Origin: Gammaproteobacteria bacterium
GTDB taxonomy: Bacteria > Pseudomonadota > Gammaproteobacteria > Xanthomonadales > Xanthomonadaceae
DNA: 26,094 nucleotides
Direction of reading: 5' to 3'
NCBI GenBank assembly: GCA_030431185.1
Contig: JAUIJO010000007.1
Coordinates: 1 to 26,094 of the forward strand
In this document: piece by piece, positions 1 through 8,134 of the stretch
Layout: every line of letters starts with the position of its first letter
Numbering within the stretch: the stretch's first letter is position 1
Translations under genes and position numbers: made by a program
Notes under the pieces: generated by a model
Told to the model about the DNA's origin: nothing
The model's database searches: none
Seen by the model: the letters and a program-made list of their open reading frames with translations, nothing else

Positions 1-2960
1 TCCGCATCCGCCACACCCGCGAGAACCTCGACCGCCTGAACGACCTGCGCGAGGAAGTCGGCAAGCAGCTCGAACACCTCAACCGCCAGGCGCGCCAGGC
101 CGAGCAGTACCAGGCATTGCAGGCCGAGCGCCGGACCCGGGACGCCGAGTGGAAGGCGCTCGAGCACCGGGCGCTCGACCAGAAGCTGCAGGGCCAGCGC
201 GAGAAGCTCGCCCAGCAGGAAACCCGCCTGCAGCAGCTGATCGCCGAACAGCGCGAGGCCGAACGCGAGCTCGAGACCGGGCGCGTGAACCGGGAAGAGG
301 CCGCCGAGGCCCTCGGCAAGGCGCAGGCGGCCAGCTACGAGGTCAGCGGTGCACTGGCGCGGATCGAACAGCAGATCCAGCACCAGAAGGAAATGTCCAC
401 GCGCCTGCAGCGTGCGCGCGACGAAGCGCAGGCCGCGCTGAGCGAGATCGCGCAGCATATCGGCAACGACCAGTCGCAGCTCGACGTGCTGCAGGCCTCG
501 GTCGCCGAGGCCGAGCCCCGGCTGGAGCACCTGCGCGAAGAGGACGCCGCCCGCCAGGACGCCCTGCGCGACGCCGAGGCAAGGCTCTCCGACTGGCAGC
601 AGCGCTGGGAGAACCACAGCCGCGCGCAGTCCGAATCCGTGCGTGCGGCCGATGTCGAGCGCACCCGCATCGAACACCTGGACCGCCAGGCGCTGGACGC
701 CGAGCGGCGCCGCGAGGCACTCGCCAACGAGCGCAGGGGACTCGACCTGGACGCGCTGTCGGAAGCGTTCTCGGGGATCGAGGAACGGCACGAAACGCAA
801 AAACTGTCGCTCGACACCCTCACCGAGGCACTCGAGGCGAAGAAGGCGTCGCTGGGCGAGCTGCAGGAACAGCAGCGCGGCACGCAGTCCGAACTGGCCG
901 AGGCCCGCAAGCAGGCCCAGGCCGCGCGTGGCCGGCTGTCCTCGCTTGAAACCCTGCAGCATGCGGCGCTGGGCCAGGAGCAGGGCGCGGCGCTGGACTG
1001 GCTCAAGGCCCGCGGCCTGGATTCCGCCGCGCGCGTGGGCGAATCGCTACAGGTCGACAGCGGCTGGGAGAACGCCGTCGAAGGCGCGCTCGGCCAATTG
1101 ATCGAAGGCGTGCTGGTCGAGTCGCCCGAGGCCCTGGTCGATGCGATCGGCGAGCTCGGCGACGACCGCCTGGCCCTGGTCGATCCCGCCGCCGGCGACG
1201 TCGCCTGCGCCCCGACCTCCCTGGCCGCCCGGGTCAAGGGGCCGCTGGCGATCCGTCGCCTGCTCGCACCGCTGCATGCCGCCGAGGACCTCGCGGCGGC
1301 GCGCGCGCTGTTGCCTGGCCTGGGCGAAGGCGAGTCGATCATCACCCGCGAAGGCGAACGCCTCGGCGCCGGCTGGCTGCGCGTGCTGCGCTCCGGCGCC
1401 GCGCGGCAGGGCGCCCTGCTGCGTGAGCGCGAGATCCAGTCGCTGCGCAGCGACATCGAGGCCCTGCAGGCCCGCGAGCAGGAACTCGAATCGCTGCAGG
1501 TGCAGTTGCGCGACCGCGCGCTGGCCGCCGAGCAGCAGCGCGAGGACGCGCAGCGCACCCTCTACATGGCCCATCGCAGCGTCTCCGAGCTCGCCGGCCA
1601 GTTGCAGAGCCAGCAGGGTCGCCTGGATTCCGCGCGCGGCCGCATCGAGAAGATCGACGCCGAGCTCGCCCAGCTCGCCGAGACCAGCGAGGCCAGCCGC
1701 GAGCAGTCGCGCGAAGCGCGCATGCGGCAGGAAGAGGCGGTCATGAAGATGAGCGAGCTGGAGGATGTCCGCCAGCAGCTCGACGCCGAACGCAACCGCC
1801 TGGGCGAGGCCCGCGACCAGGCGCGCATGCTCGCGCGCGAATCGCGCGATGCCGCGCACGCCCTGGCGCTGACCCTGGAAGCCCAGCGCACCCAGATCGC
1901 CAGCCTGACCCAGGCGCTGGACCGCATGGGCGGGCAGCGCGGCCAGCTCGACAGCCGCCTGGAGGAGCTGACCAGCCAACTGATGGATGGCGACTCCCCG
2001 GTCGACACACTGGAGGCCCAGCGCCAGGTCGCGCTGGAACAACGCGTGTCCGCCGAGCAGGCGCTGACCCAGGCGCGTACGCGCGTGGACGGCATCGATG
2101 CCGACCTGCGCCGCTTCGAGCAGGTACGCCAGCAGCGCGACGAACAGGCCCTGCAACAGCGCGAGGCGATCGGCCAGCGGCGCCTCGACCAGCAGGCCCT
2201 GGTGCTGAAGGCCGAGCAACTGGTGGAAGCGATCGTCGAGGAGGGCTTCGTCCTCGAGGACGTCGTCAACACCCTGCCCGACGACGCCGACGCCCAGGCC
2301 TGGGGGGCGGCGGTGACCGCCATCGACGCGCGCCTGCGTCGCCTGGAGCCGGTCAACCTGGCCGCGATCGCCGAGCATGCCGAGGCCGCGCAGCGCAAGG
2401 AGTACCTGGACGCCCAGGACGTCGACCTGACCAGTGCGCTGGATACGCTGGAAGAAGCGATCCGCAAGATCGACCGCGAGACGCGCGGCCGCTTCAAGGA
2501 CACCTTCGACCGCGTCAACAGCGGCGTGCAGGAGTTGTATCCGCGCCTCTTCGGCGGCGGGCACGCCTACCTGGAGCTGACCGGCGAGGACCTGCTCGAC
2601 ACCGGCGTGGCGATCATGGCCCGGCCCCCGGGCAAGCGCGTGTCCAACATCTCGCTGCTGTCGGGCGGAGAGAAGGCCATGACCGCCGTCGCGCTGGTGT
2701 TCGCGATCTTCCGCCTGAACCCCGCGCCGTTCTGCCTGCTCGACGAGGTCGACGCGCCGCTCGACGAGGCCAACGTCGGGCGCCTCGCGGCGATGGTCAG
2801 CGAAATGAGCGAGCAGGTACAGTTCCTGTTCGTGACCCACAACAAGGCCACCATGGAAGCGGCGATGCAGCTGTCGGGCGTCACCATGCGCGAGCCCGGC
2901 GTCAGCCGGCTGGTATCGGTCGACCTGGCCGAGGCCGCGCGCCTGGTCGGAGCGGCCTGA
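1..2960 (+). CDS. smc: Chromosome partition protein SMC (5'-truncated by the window edge)
   Basis: SMC is a cytoplasmic ATPase that dimerises at its hinge and, with ScpA and ScpB, organises and segregates the chromosome. The open frame runs in from the left edge (first whole codon at base 3), so the N-terminal head with Walker A is outside the window. About 985 residues are present, against roughly 1,170 for the family. In order: a long Gln/Glu/Arg-rich coiled coil (3 to about 950), a globular hinge (about 960-1430), the returning coiled coil (about 1430-2330), and the C-terminal head. The head has the ABC signature LSGGEK (2658-2675) and a Walker B/D-loop block, LLDEVDAPLDEANV, near 2735-2776, followed by the FVTHN switch histidine. 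All are intact, so the gene looks functional. zipA follows after 81 nt. The Met codon at 117 lies inside the coiled coil and is not the start. Confidence 0.97.
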   Translation, partial: RIRHTRENLDRLNDLREEVGKQLEHLNRQARQAEQYQALQAERRTRDAEWKALEHRALDQKLQGQREKLAQQETRLQQLIAEQREAERELETGRVNREEAAEALGKAQAASYEVSGALARIEQQIQHQKEMSTRLQRARDEAQAALSEIAQHIGNDQSQLDVLQASVAEAEPRLEHLREEDAARQDALRDAEARLSDWQQRWENHSRAQSESVRAADVERTRIEHLDRQALDAERRREALANERRGLDLDALSEAFSGIEERHETQKLSLDTLTEALEAKKASLGELQEQQRGTQSELAEARKQAQAARGRLSSLETLQHAALGQEQGAALDWLKARGLDSAARVGESLQVDSGWENAVEGALGQLIEGVLVESPEALVDAIGELGDDRLALVDPAAGDVACAPTSLAARVKGPLAIRRLLAPLHAAEDLAAARALLPGLGEGESIITREGERLGAGWLRVLRSGAARQGALLREREIQSLRSDIEALQAREQELESLQVQLRDRALAAEQQREDAQRTLYMAHRSVSELAGQLQSQQGRLDSARGRIEKIDAELAQLAETSEASREQSREARMRQEEAVMKMSELEDVRQQLDAERNRLGEARDQARMLARESRDAAHALALTLEAQRTQIASLTQALDRMGGQRGQLDSRLEELTSQLMDGDSPVDTLEAQRQVALEQRVSAEQALTQARTRVDGIDADLRRFEQVRQQRDEQALQQREAIGQRRLDQQALVLKAEQLVEAIVEEGFVLEDVVNTLPDDADAQAWGAAVTAIDARLRRLEPVNLAAIAEHAEAAQRKEYLDAQDVDLTSALDTLEEAIRKIDRETRGRFKDTFDRVNSGVQELYPRLFGGGHAYLELTGEDLLDTGVAIMARPPGKRVSNISLLSGGEKAMTAVALVFAIFRLNPAPFCLLDEVDAPLDEANVGRLAAMVSEMSEQVQFLFVTHNKATMEAAMQLSGVTMREPGVSRLVSVDLAEAARLVGAA

Positions 2961-3003
2961 ACGGGATGGCCGCCCAGGTGCTGCCGGGAACGCGTCCCGC
3001 CGT

Positions 3004-3009
3004 TATGAT
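3004..3009 (+). promoter_or_regulatory. Candidate -10 element ahead of zipA
   Basis: A TATGAT hexamer lies in the smc-zipA gap, about 32 nt before the zipA ATG. The best -35 at 17-nt spacing (2981-2986, CTGCCG) is poor. It would let zipA-ligA be transcribed separately from smc. A strong Shine-Dalgarno, AAGGAG, sits at 3028-3033, 8 nt before the ATG. This is a consensus match only. Confidence 0.3.
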
Positions 3010-3041
3010 CATCCGCTGCGTCCACGCAAGGAGCCCATCCG

Positions 3042-3776
3042 ATGTCTGAAGTCTGGCTGTTGCGCGTCGGCATCCTCGTCGCCGGCCTGCTGCTGGTCGC
3101 CGCGATCTATTTCTTCGGTCGTCCCAGCAAGCCCGGCCAGGGCACGCGCAAGCCGCGCGAGTCGCGGGGCGACGCCCGCCGCGAGCCGACCTTCAGCGAG
3201 CGGATGGAAGCGGCCGAGGCGGTCACCGACGGCGCCGCCGCGCCCCTCCCGCAGGCCGACATGTTCGGCGAGGACGCCCCGGGCGCCCCCGCCACCGCGG
3301 AAGCCGGGCGGCGGGTGAGCGAAGAGTTCGACAAGATCGTCACCCTGTACCTGGCCGCGCGGGCCGGCGAGAAGCTGCATGGCCCCGACATCGTGGTCGC
3401 CGCCGAGAAGGCCGGCCTGGTCTATGGCTACATGAGCGTGTTCCATCGCCTCGACGAACACCATCCCGAACGTGGCCCGGTGTTCAGCGTCGCCAACATC
3501 ATGAAGCCCGGCAGCTTCGACATGAGCGACATCCAGTCGCTGGAAACGCCGGCGATCGCCTTCTTCCTGACCCTGCCCGCGCCCGTGCCGGCGCTCGATG
3601 CCTGGGAGGCGATGCTGCCGACCGCGCAACGCATGGCCGAACTGCTCGACGGCGTCGTGCTCGACGAGCAGCGCAACGCCCTGGGCCGCCAGCGCGTGGC
3701 GCACATCCGCGACGAGCTGCGGGCCTACGACCGCCAGCGCGAAGCGCCGCCACTGAGCAAGCCCGGCCGCTGGTGA
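3042..3776 (+). CDS. zipA: Cell division protein ZipA
   Basis: ZipA is an inner-membrane protein that tethers FtsZ polymers to the membrane and stabilises the Z ring. The protein is 244 residues. A single hydrophobic segment at about residues 4-26 is the N-out signal anchor. A short charged, Ala/Pro-rich linker follows (about 28-100), then the globular ZipA C-terminal FtsZ-binding domain (about 105-240), with the family-like stretches VYGYMSVFHR and FSVANIMKPGSFD. E. coli ZipA is 328 residues; the difference is mainly in the flexible linker. The start is fixed by AAGGAG 8 nt upstream and by the membrane segment beginning just after Met. It lies between smc and ligA, the same order as in Pseudomonas, which supports the assignment. 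ligA starts 70 nt downstream. Confidence 0.95.
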   Translation: MSEVWLLRVGILVAGLLLVAAIYFFGRPSKPGQGTRKPRESRGDARREPTFSERMEAAEAVTDGAAAPLPQADMFGEDAPGAPATAEAGRRVSEEFDKIVTLYLAARAGEKLHGPDIVVAAEKAGLVYGYMSVFHRLDEHHPERGPVFSVANIMKPGSFDMSDIQSLETPAIAFFLTLPAPVPALDAWEAMLPTAQRMAELLDGVVLDEQRNALGRQRVAHIRDELRAYDRQREAPPLSKPGRW

Positions 3777-3846
3777 GCCCATCGCCGGCCGCCGGCCGGG
3801 GCTGCCCGCCAGCGGCGGAACGGGCCGAAACGACACGGAATCCGCC

Positions 3847-6219
3847 ATGAGCACCGATCCCGCCGCGCGCATCGCCGAGCTGTGCCGACAGCTGAACGAT
3901 GCCAACTACCGCTACCACGTCCTGGACGACCCGGCGATCCCCGACGCCGAGTACGACCGTTTGCTCCGCGAACTGGACGAACTGGAGGCGGCGCATCCCG
4001 ACCTCGCCAGCCCCGACTCGCCCACGCAGCGGGTGGGGGCGGCACCGTCGGGCGCCTTCGACGAGGTGCGGCACGCCATTCCCATGCTGTCGCTGGGCAA
4101 TGCCTTCAGCGAGGAGGAGGTGCGCGATTTCGTCCGTCGCATCGACGAGCGCATCGGTCGCGAATCGCCGGTGTTCTCGGTCGAACCCAAGCTCGACGGG
4201 CTGGCCATCAGCCTGCGCTACGAGGACGGCCGCTTCGTGCAGGGGGCGACCCGCGGCGACGGCGCCACCGGCGAGGACGTCACCGCGAACCTGCGCACGA
4301 TCAAGGCGATCCCCCTGTCCCTGCGTGGCGAGGGCTGGCCGGCGGTGCTCGAGGTCCGCGGCGAGGTCTACATGCCGCTGGAGGCGTTCAAGGCCTACAA
4401 CGCGCAGGCGCTCGCGGATGCCGGCAAGGGCGGGGGCGACAAGGTGCTGGCCAACCCGCGCAACGGCGCGGCCGGCTCGCTGCGGCAACTCGATCCCCGC
4501 GTGACCGCCCGCCGACCGCTCGCGTTCTTTGCCTATGGCATCGGTGCCGTTGACGGGGGCGAACTGCCCGACACCCACTCGGCGACGCTGGCGCGACTGC
4601 GCGACTGGGGGTTCCCGGTCAGCAGCCAGAGCGAGGTCGTCGAAGGCGCGGAGGGCCTGCTCGACTACTACGGTCGCATGGGCGAGGCGCGGAGCGCGTT
4701 GCCCTTCGACATCGATGGCGTGGTCTACAAGCTCGACGACTACGCCGGGCAACGCGAGATGGGCTTCGTCTCGCGCGCGCCGCGCTGGGCCATCGCGCAC
4801 AAGTTCCCGGCGCAGGAGCAGTCGACGCTGCTGGAGGACATCGACATCCAGATCGGTCGCACGGGCGCGGCCACGCCGGTCGCGCGCCTGCAACCGGTGC
4901 AGGTGGCGGGCGTGGTGGTCACCAATGCGACCCTGCACAACGCGGACCAGATCGCGCGCCTCGACGTGCGTATCGGCGACACCGTGATCGTGCGCCGGGC
5001 CGGCGACGTGATTCCGGAAGTCGTGCGCGTCGTGCCCGACCAGCGCGCACCCGATGCCGCGCCCTGGTCCATGCCCGCGACATGCCCGGTCTGCGGCTCC
5101 GAGCTCGTGCGCGACGAAGGCGGCGTGGCCTGGCGCTGTTCCGGCGGCCTGGCCTGCGCGGCCCAGCGCAAGGAGGCCGTGCGTCACTTCGCCTCGCGTC
5201 GGGCGATGGACATCGAAGGCCTGGGCGAGCGCTACATCGAAGACCTCACCGAACTGGGGTACCTCGACAGCGTCGCCGACCTGTACAAGCTCGCGCTCGA
5301 GGACCTGCTCGAGATGAAGCGGCGCGCCGACGAACGCGACGGCACCACGCCGGAGACCGTGAAGGGCGGCAAGGTCGCGACCCGGTGGGCGGAGAACCTG
5401 GTCGAGGCGATCGATGCCAGCCGCCGCACGACGCTCGAGCGCTTCCTGTTCGCGCTGGGCATCGAGCACGTGGGCGAGAGCACCGCCAAGGCCCTGGCGG
5501 CATGGTTCGGCGACCTGCAGCGGGTCCGTCGCCTGCCGTGGCCGCTGTTCAAGCGCGTCCCCGACATTGGCGGCGAAGTGGCGCGGAGCATCGGCCACTT
5601 CTTCGACCAGCCGGGCAACCAGCAGGTGATCGACGAACTGCTCGAGCGCGGCGTCGCGATCACCGACACCCACGCCCCGAACCCGCGGCTGCGCGAGGGC
5701 CTGGCCCTCGCGAACCTGCTCGTCGACCTCGAGATCCCGAGGCTCACGCCGCTTCGCGCGGGACAGTTGGCGACGGCGTTCGGCGATGCCGCGTCGGTCC
5801 TGGACGCGGCCGAACATGCCTATGTGACCGCGGGCCTGCCGGTGGAGACCGCGCGGGCGCTGGCGGCGTGGTTGTCCGACGACGCCCACGCACGCTTGCT
5901 GGCCGCGACCGGCGAAGCCGCCGCCACGCTGCTCGAGCGCCTGCCCGCGGACGATGGCGTCGATGCCGGCCCCCTCGACGGACAGACGGTGGTGCTGACC
6001 GGCACGCTGTCCGCGCTGACCCGCGACGAAGCCAAGGCCCGGCTCGAAGCGCTCGGGGCGAAGGCTGCCGGCAGCGTGTCGAAGAAGACGTCGTTCGTCG
6101 TGGCCGGCGAGGCGGCCGGGTCCAAACTGGCCAAGGCCGAGCAACTGGGCGTCGAGGTCTGGGACGAGGCAAGGCTGTTGGACTTCCTGGCCGGACACGG
6201 CCAGGGCGTGGCGCCGTGA
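3847..6219 (+). CDS. ligA: NAD-dependent DNA ligase LigA, enlarged form
   Basis: LigA seals nicks between Okazaki fragments and in repair, using NAD+. The protein has 790 residues against about 670 in E. coli. Visible domains: Ia (about 1-60, with YRYHVLDDPAIPDAEYD); adenylation domain with catalytic Lys115 in KLDG; OB fold; a zinc finger with Cys413, Cys416, Cys431 and Cys437; the helix-hairpin-helix region (about 440-603); and a C-terminal BRCT domain (about 708-788, with TVVLTGTLS and the SKKTSFVVAGEAAGSKL block). Between the HhH region and BRCT lies an extra stretch of about 90 residues that resembles the preceding HhH unit (see the repeat entry). All catalytic and zinc residues are present, so it should be active. 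GGAA at 3837-3840 is the likely ribosome site. The stop overlaps the start of epmA. Confidence 0.97.
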   Translation: MSTDPAARIAELCRQLNDANYRYHVLDDPAIPDAEYDRLLRELDELEAAHPDLASPDSPTQRVGAAPSGAFDEVRHAIPMLSLGNAFSEEEVRDFVRRIDERIGRESPVFSVEPKLDGLAISLRYEDGRFVQGATRGDGATGEDVTANLRTIKAIPLSLRGEGWPAVLEVRGEVYMPLEAFKAYNAQALADAGKGGGDKVLANPRNGAAGSLRQLDPRVTARRPLAFFAYGIGAVDGGELPDTHSATLARLRDWGFPVSSQSEVVEGAEGLLDYYGRMGEARSALPFDIDGVVYKLDDYAGQREMGFVSRAPRWAIAHKFPAQEQSTLLEDIDIQIGRTGAATPVARLQPVQVAGVVVTNATLHNADQIARLDVRIGDTVIVRRAGDVIPEVVRVVPDQRAPDAAPWSMPATCPVCGSELVRDEGGVAWRCSGGLACAAQRKEAVRHFASRRAMDIEGLGERYIEDLTELGYLDSVADLYKLALEDLLEMKRRADERDGTTPETVKGGKVATRWAENLVEAIDASRRTTLERFLFALGIEHVGESTAKALAAWFGDLQRVRRLPWPLFKRVPDIGGEVARSIGHFFDQPGNQQVIDELLERGVAITDTHAPNPRLREGLALANLLVDLEIPRLTPLRAGQLATAFGDAASVLDAAEHAYVTAGLPVETARALAAWLSDDAHARLLAATGEAAATLLERLPADDGVDAGPLDGQTVVLTGTLSALTRDEAKARLEALGAKAAGSVSKKTSFVVAGEAAGSKLAKAEQLGVEVWDEARLLDFLAGHGQGVAP
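5434..5922 (+). repeat. Diverged tandem duplication of an HhH unit inside LigA
   Basis: Unit A is residues 530-603 (5434-5655), beginning LERFLFALGIEHVG. Unit B is residues 621-692 (5707-5922), beginning LANLLVDLEIPRL. They align almost end to end (74 and 72 residues): the L...L..L.I start, the A..LA..FGD block, and the (V/T)AR(S/A)(I/L) helix followed by an amphipathic C-terminal helix. Unit B has lost the hairpin glycines of unit A (GIEHVG and PDIGG). It is therefore probably a structural copy rather than a second DNA-binding site. The similarity is visible in the protein only, so the duplication is old. Confidence 0.6.
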
Positions 6220-7202
6220 CGCCGGACTGGCGTCCAAGCGCGGGCTTCGACGTGCTGCGCCTGCGCGCGCGCCTCAACGCCCGGATCCGCGCGTTCTTCG
6301 CCGAACGCGCCGTCACCGAAGTCGAGACCCCGGTGATGTCGATGGCGGGCAACACCGATCCCAACATCGAGTCCTTCCCGCTGGCGTTCAGCGGACGCAC
6401 CGACGGCGCGCCCCGCACGCGATGGTTGCGCACCTCGCCCGAGTTTCCGCTCAAGCGCCTGCTCGCCGCCGGTTTCGGCGATTGCTACGAACTGGGGCGG
6501 GTGTTCCGCGATGGCGAGGCCGGCGGACGCCACAACCCCGAGTTCACCATGCTCGAATGGTACCGGCTGGGCTGGGACCACCGGCGCCTGGTGGGGGAGG
6601 CCGCGGCCCTGGTCCAGGCGGCGCTGGCCCTGGTCGACCGCACGGCCACCCTGGTGGAGGTGGACTATCACGCGCTGTACCGGCGGGAACTGGACATCGA
6701 TCCTGCCCGGACCGACGACGCCGGCTTGAGGGCCGCGCTCGGCGACATCGACATCGACCCGCGGGGCCTGGGTCGCGACGACTGGCTGGACCTGTTGATG
6801 ACGCATCGCCTGCAACCCCGGTTCCCGCGCGACCAGTTGCTCGCGGTGATCGATTACCCGGCCAGCCAGAGCGCCCTGGCGCGGATCCGGACGGCCGACG
6901 GCAATGCGGGCGTGCCGGTCGCCGAGCGTTTCGAGTTGTACCTGGGGCCACTCGAACTGGCGAACGGTTACCACGAACTGGCCGATGCCCGCGAGCAGGG
7001 CACGCGCTTCCTGAACGACCACGCGCTGCGGCGGGCGCGCGGCATCGGAGCACCGCCGACCGATACCCGGTTGCTGGACGCGCTCGACGCCGGACTGCCC
7101 GATTGCGCGGGCGTGGCCCTGGGAATCGACCGGCTGTTGATGGCGATGCTGGGGAGCGAGCGCATCGCCGACGTGCTTGCCTTCGATTTTTCACGTGCCT
7201 GA
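6216..7202 (+). CDS. epmA: Elongation factor P--(R)-beta-lysine ligase EpmA
   Basis: EpmA (also PoxA, GenX or YjeA) is a paralogue of the lysyl-tRNA synthetase catalytic core. It ligates (R)-beta-lysine to a lysine of elongation factor P, which helps ribosomes through proline runs; the beta-lysine comes from EpmB. The protein is 328 residues (E. coli about 325). Class II synthetase signatures are present: motif 1 around ERAVTEVETPVM (about 30-41); motif 2 with LRTSPEFPLKRLL (about 71-83) and CYELGRVFRDGEAG (about 90-103); and motif 3 near the end, GVALGIDRLLMAMLG. There is no N-terminal anticodon-binding domain, which separates it from LysS. I take GTG at 6216 as the start because it overlaps the ligA stop as GTGA, implying translational coupling. 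The open frame extends further upstream through ligA, but that part is a shadow. epmB and efp are not in the window. Confidence 0.93.
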   Translation: MTPDWRPSAGFDVLRLRARLNARIRAFFAERAVTEVETPVMSMAGNTDPNIESFPLAFSGRTDGAPRTRWLRTSPEFPLKRLLAAGFGDCYELGRVFRDGEAGGRHNPEFTMLEWYRLGWDHRRLVGEAAALVQAALALVDRTATLVEVDYHALYRRELDIDPARTDDAGLRAALGDIDIDPRGLGRDDWLDLLMTHRLQPRFPRDQLLAVIDYPASQSALARIRTADGNAGVPVAERFELYLGPLELANGYHELADAREQGTRFLNDHALRRARGIGAPPTDTRLLDALDAGLPDCAGVALGIDRLLMAMLGSERIADVLAFDFSRA

Positions 7203-7210
7203 ACATTCCG

Positions 7211-7227
7211 GTCGCCATATTGGCGAC
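7211..7227. other. Perfect 7-bp inverted repeat downstream of epmA
   Basis: GTCGCCA and TGGCGAC flank a TAT loop, starting 8 nt after the epmA stop and 103 nt before the next gene. There is no following T-run, so it is not a classic intrinsic terminator. It could be an mRNA 3' stabiliser, a weak terminator or an operator for the downstream gene. Confidence 0.35.
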
Positions 7228-7329
7228 GCGTGATCCGGGAAATCACCGTCGGCACGCGATAAGCTCGACCGGGTAAACGACGTTCGGACGTATCGCGCCT
7301 GTCCGGGGCAGGTGTCGAGGAGGGAGTGC

Positions 7330-8100
7330 ATGGCGAAGCTGTTCAAGTGCGTGGTGGTCGCGGCGATGCTGGCGTGCACCGGCTGTGCGCTGGATCCGGG
7401 CATTTTTGGTGGCGGCCCCGCGTATCCCGTCCCCGGGCCGCCGGTAGGAGGCTATCCCGTGCCGGACAGTGGCTACGGCATTCCGTTCCGCTGCGAGTCC
7501 GAGGACGACCGGACGCGGCGCTGCCCGGCCGATACGCAGGGTGGCGTGCGGATGACGCGACAGTTGTCGAACACCCCCTGCATCCGCGGCCGGACCTGGG
7601 ATGCCGATCGCAACGGCGTCTGGGTGACCGCGGGCTGCCGGGCCGAGTTCGTTTCCGGCCAGGGCAACGCCGGCGGGTACCCCGTCGCCGGGGGTGGCCT
7701 GGTGCGCTGCGAGTCCGACGACATGCGCACCCGCCGCTGCGCCGCCGATACCCGTGGCGGGGTGCGCCTGGTCCGCCAGTTGTCGTCCACGTCCTGCATC
7801 CAGGGACGCACCTGGGGATACGACGCGCAGCAGGTATGGGTCACCGCCGGCTGCCGGGGCGAGTTCGCGATGGGGCGCGCGGGCGGCCCGCGGCCCAACC
7901 CGGGGCCCGGACCCGCGCAGATCGTCCGTTGCGAATCCGAGGACGGCCGCCAGCATCGCTGCAACGTCGCCATCCGTCGCCAGGCCACCCTGGTCCGCCA
8001 GTTGTCCAACTCCCCGTGCATCCGCGGCAGCAGCTGGGGCTGGGACCCGAACGGCATCTGGGTGGGCAGCGGTTGCCGCGCGGAGTTCAGCATCCGCTGA
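7330..8100 (+). CDS. Exported DUF3011 repeat protein
   Basis: The protein has 256 residues and belongs to the DUF3011 family, whose function is unknown. A hydrophobic signal peptide (about 1-20) ends in ACTGCA, which could be a lipoprotein cleavage site, though residue -3 is Cys rather than Leu, so a soluble periplasmic form is possible. A Pro/Gly-rich spacer follows, then three 53-residue units. Each starts CES(E/D)D and contains a central VRQLS-type element, a PC(I)-type cysteine, a GxxW motif and a GCR(A/G)EF ending. Every unit has four cysteines, suggesting two disulfides each in an oxidising compartment. I chose ATG 7330 over GTG 7312 because GAGGAGGGA (7317-7325) is well placed for it and the signal peptide then starts MAKLFK. 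mtnA begins 34 nt downstream and may or may not share the transcript. Confidence 0.85.
   Translation: MAKLFKCVVVAAMLACTGCALDPGIFGGGPAYPVPGPPVGGYPVPDSGYGIPFRCESEDDRTRRCPADTQGGVRMTRQLSNTPCIRGRTWDADRNGVWVTAGCRAEFVSGQGNAGGYPVAGGGLVRCESDDMRTRRCAADTRGGVRLVRQLSSTSCIQGRTWGYDAQQVWVTAGCRGEFAMGRAGGPRPNPGPGPAQIVRCESEDGRQHRCNVAIRRQATLVRQLSNSPCIRGSSWGWDPNGIWVGSGCRAEFSIR
7492..8088 (+). repeat. Three tandem DUF3011 units
   Basis: The units lie at 7492-7650, 7708-7866 and 7930-8088. Each is exactly 159 nt (53 residues) from the CES cysteine to the EF of GC(R)xEF. Spacers of 19 and 21 residues, rich in Gly and Pro, separate them. Units 1 and 2 are most alike; unit 3 has diverged in the segment after the second cysteine (NVAIRRQAT in place of a DT(Q/R)GGVR-type sequence). 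Confidence 0.85.
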
Positions 8101-8122
8101 ACCGGCCCGAGGGGCGGGCGGG

Positions 8123-8128
8123 TACACT
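8123..8128 (+). promoter_or_regulatory. Candidate -10 hexamer placed for a leaderless mtnA transcript
   Basis: TACACT ends 6 nt before the mtnA ATG, and no good Shine-Dalgarno lies in between. A transcript started from it would begin at or near the ATG. No convincing -35 is visible upstream. This rests on spacing and consensus only. Confidence 0.3.
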
Positions 8129-8134
8129 GCGCGG

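Noticed and set aside
4079..4150. Possible frameshift or damage in ligA because of its unusual length
   Set aside because: The reading frame is continuous, with all catalytic, zinc-binding and BRCT motifs in order; the extra length is localised at about residues 605-705.
5082..7202. A longer epmA starting inside ligA
   Set aside because: The 378 extra residues overlap ligA in another frame and carry no domain; the GTG at 6216 gives a normal-length enzyme.
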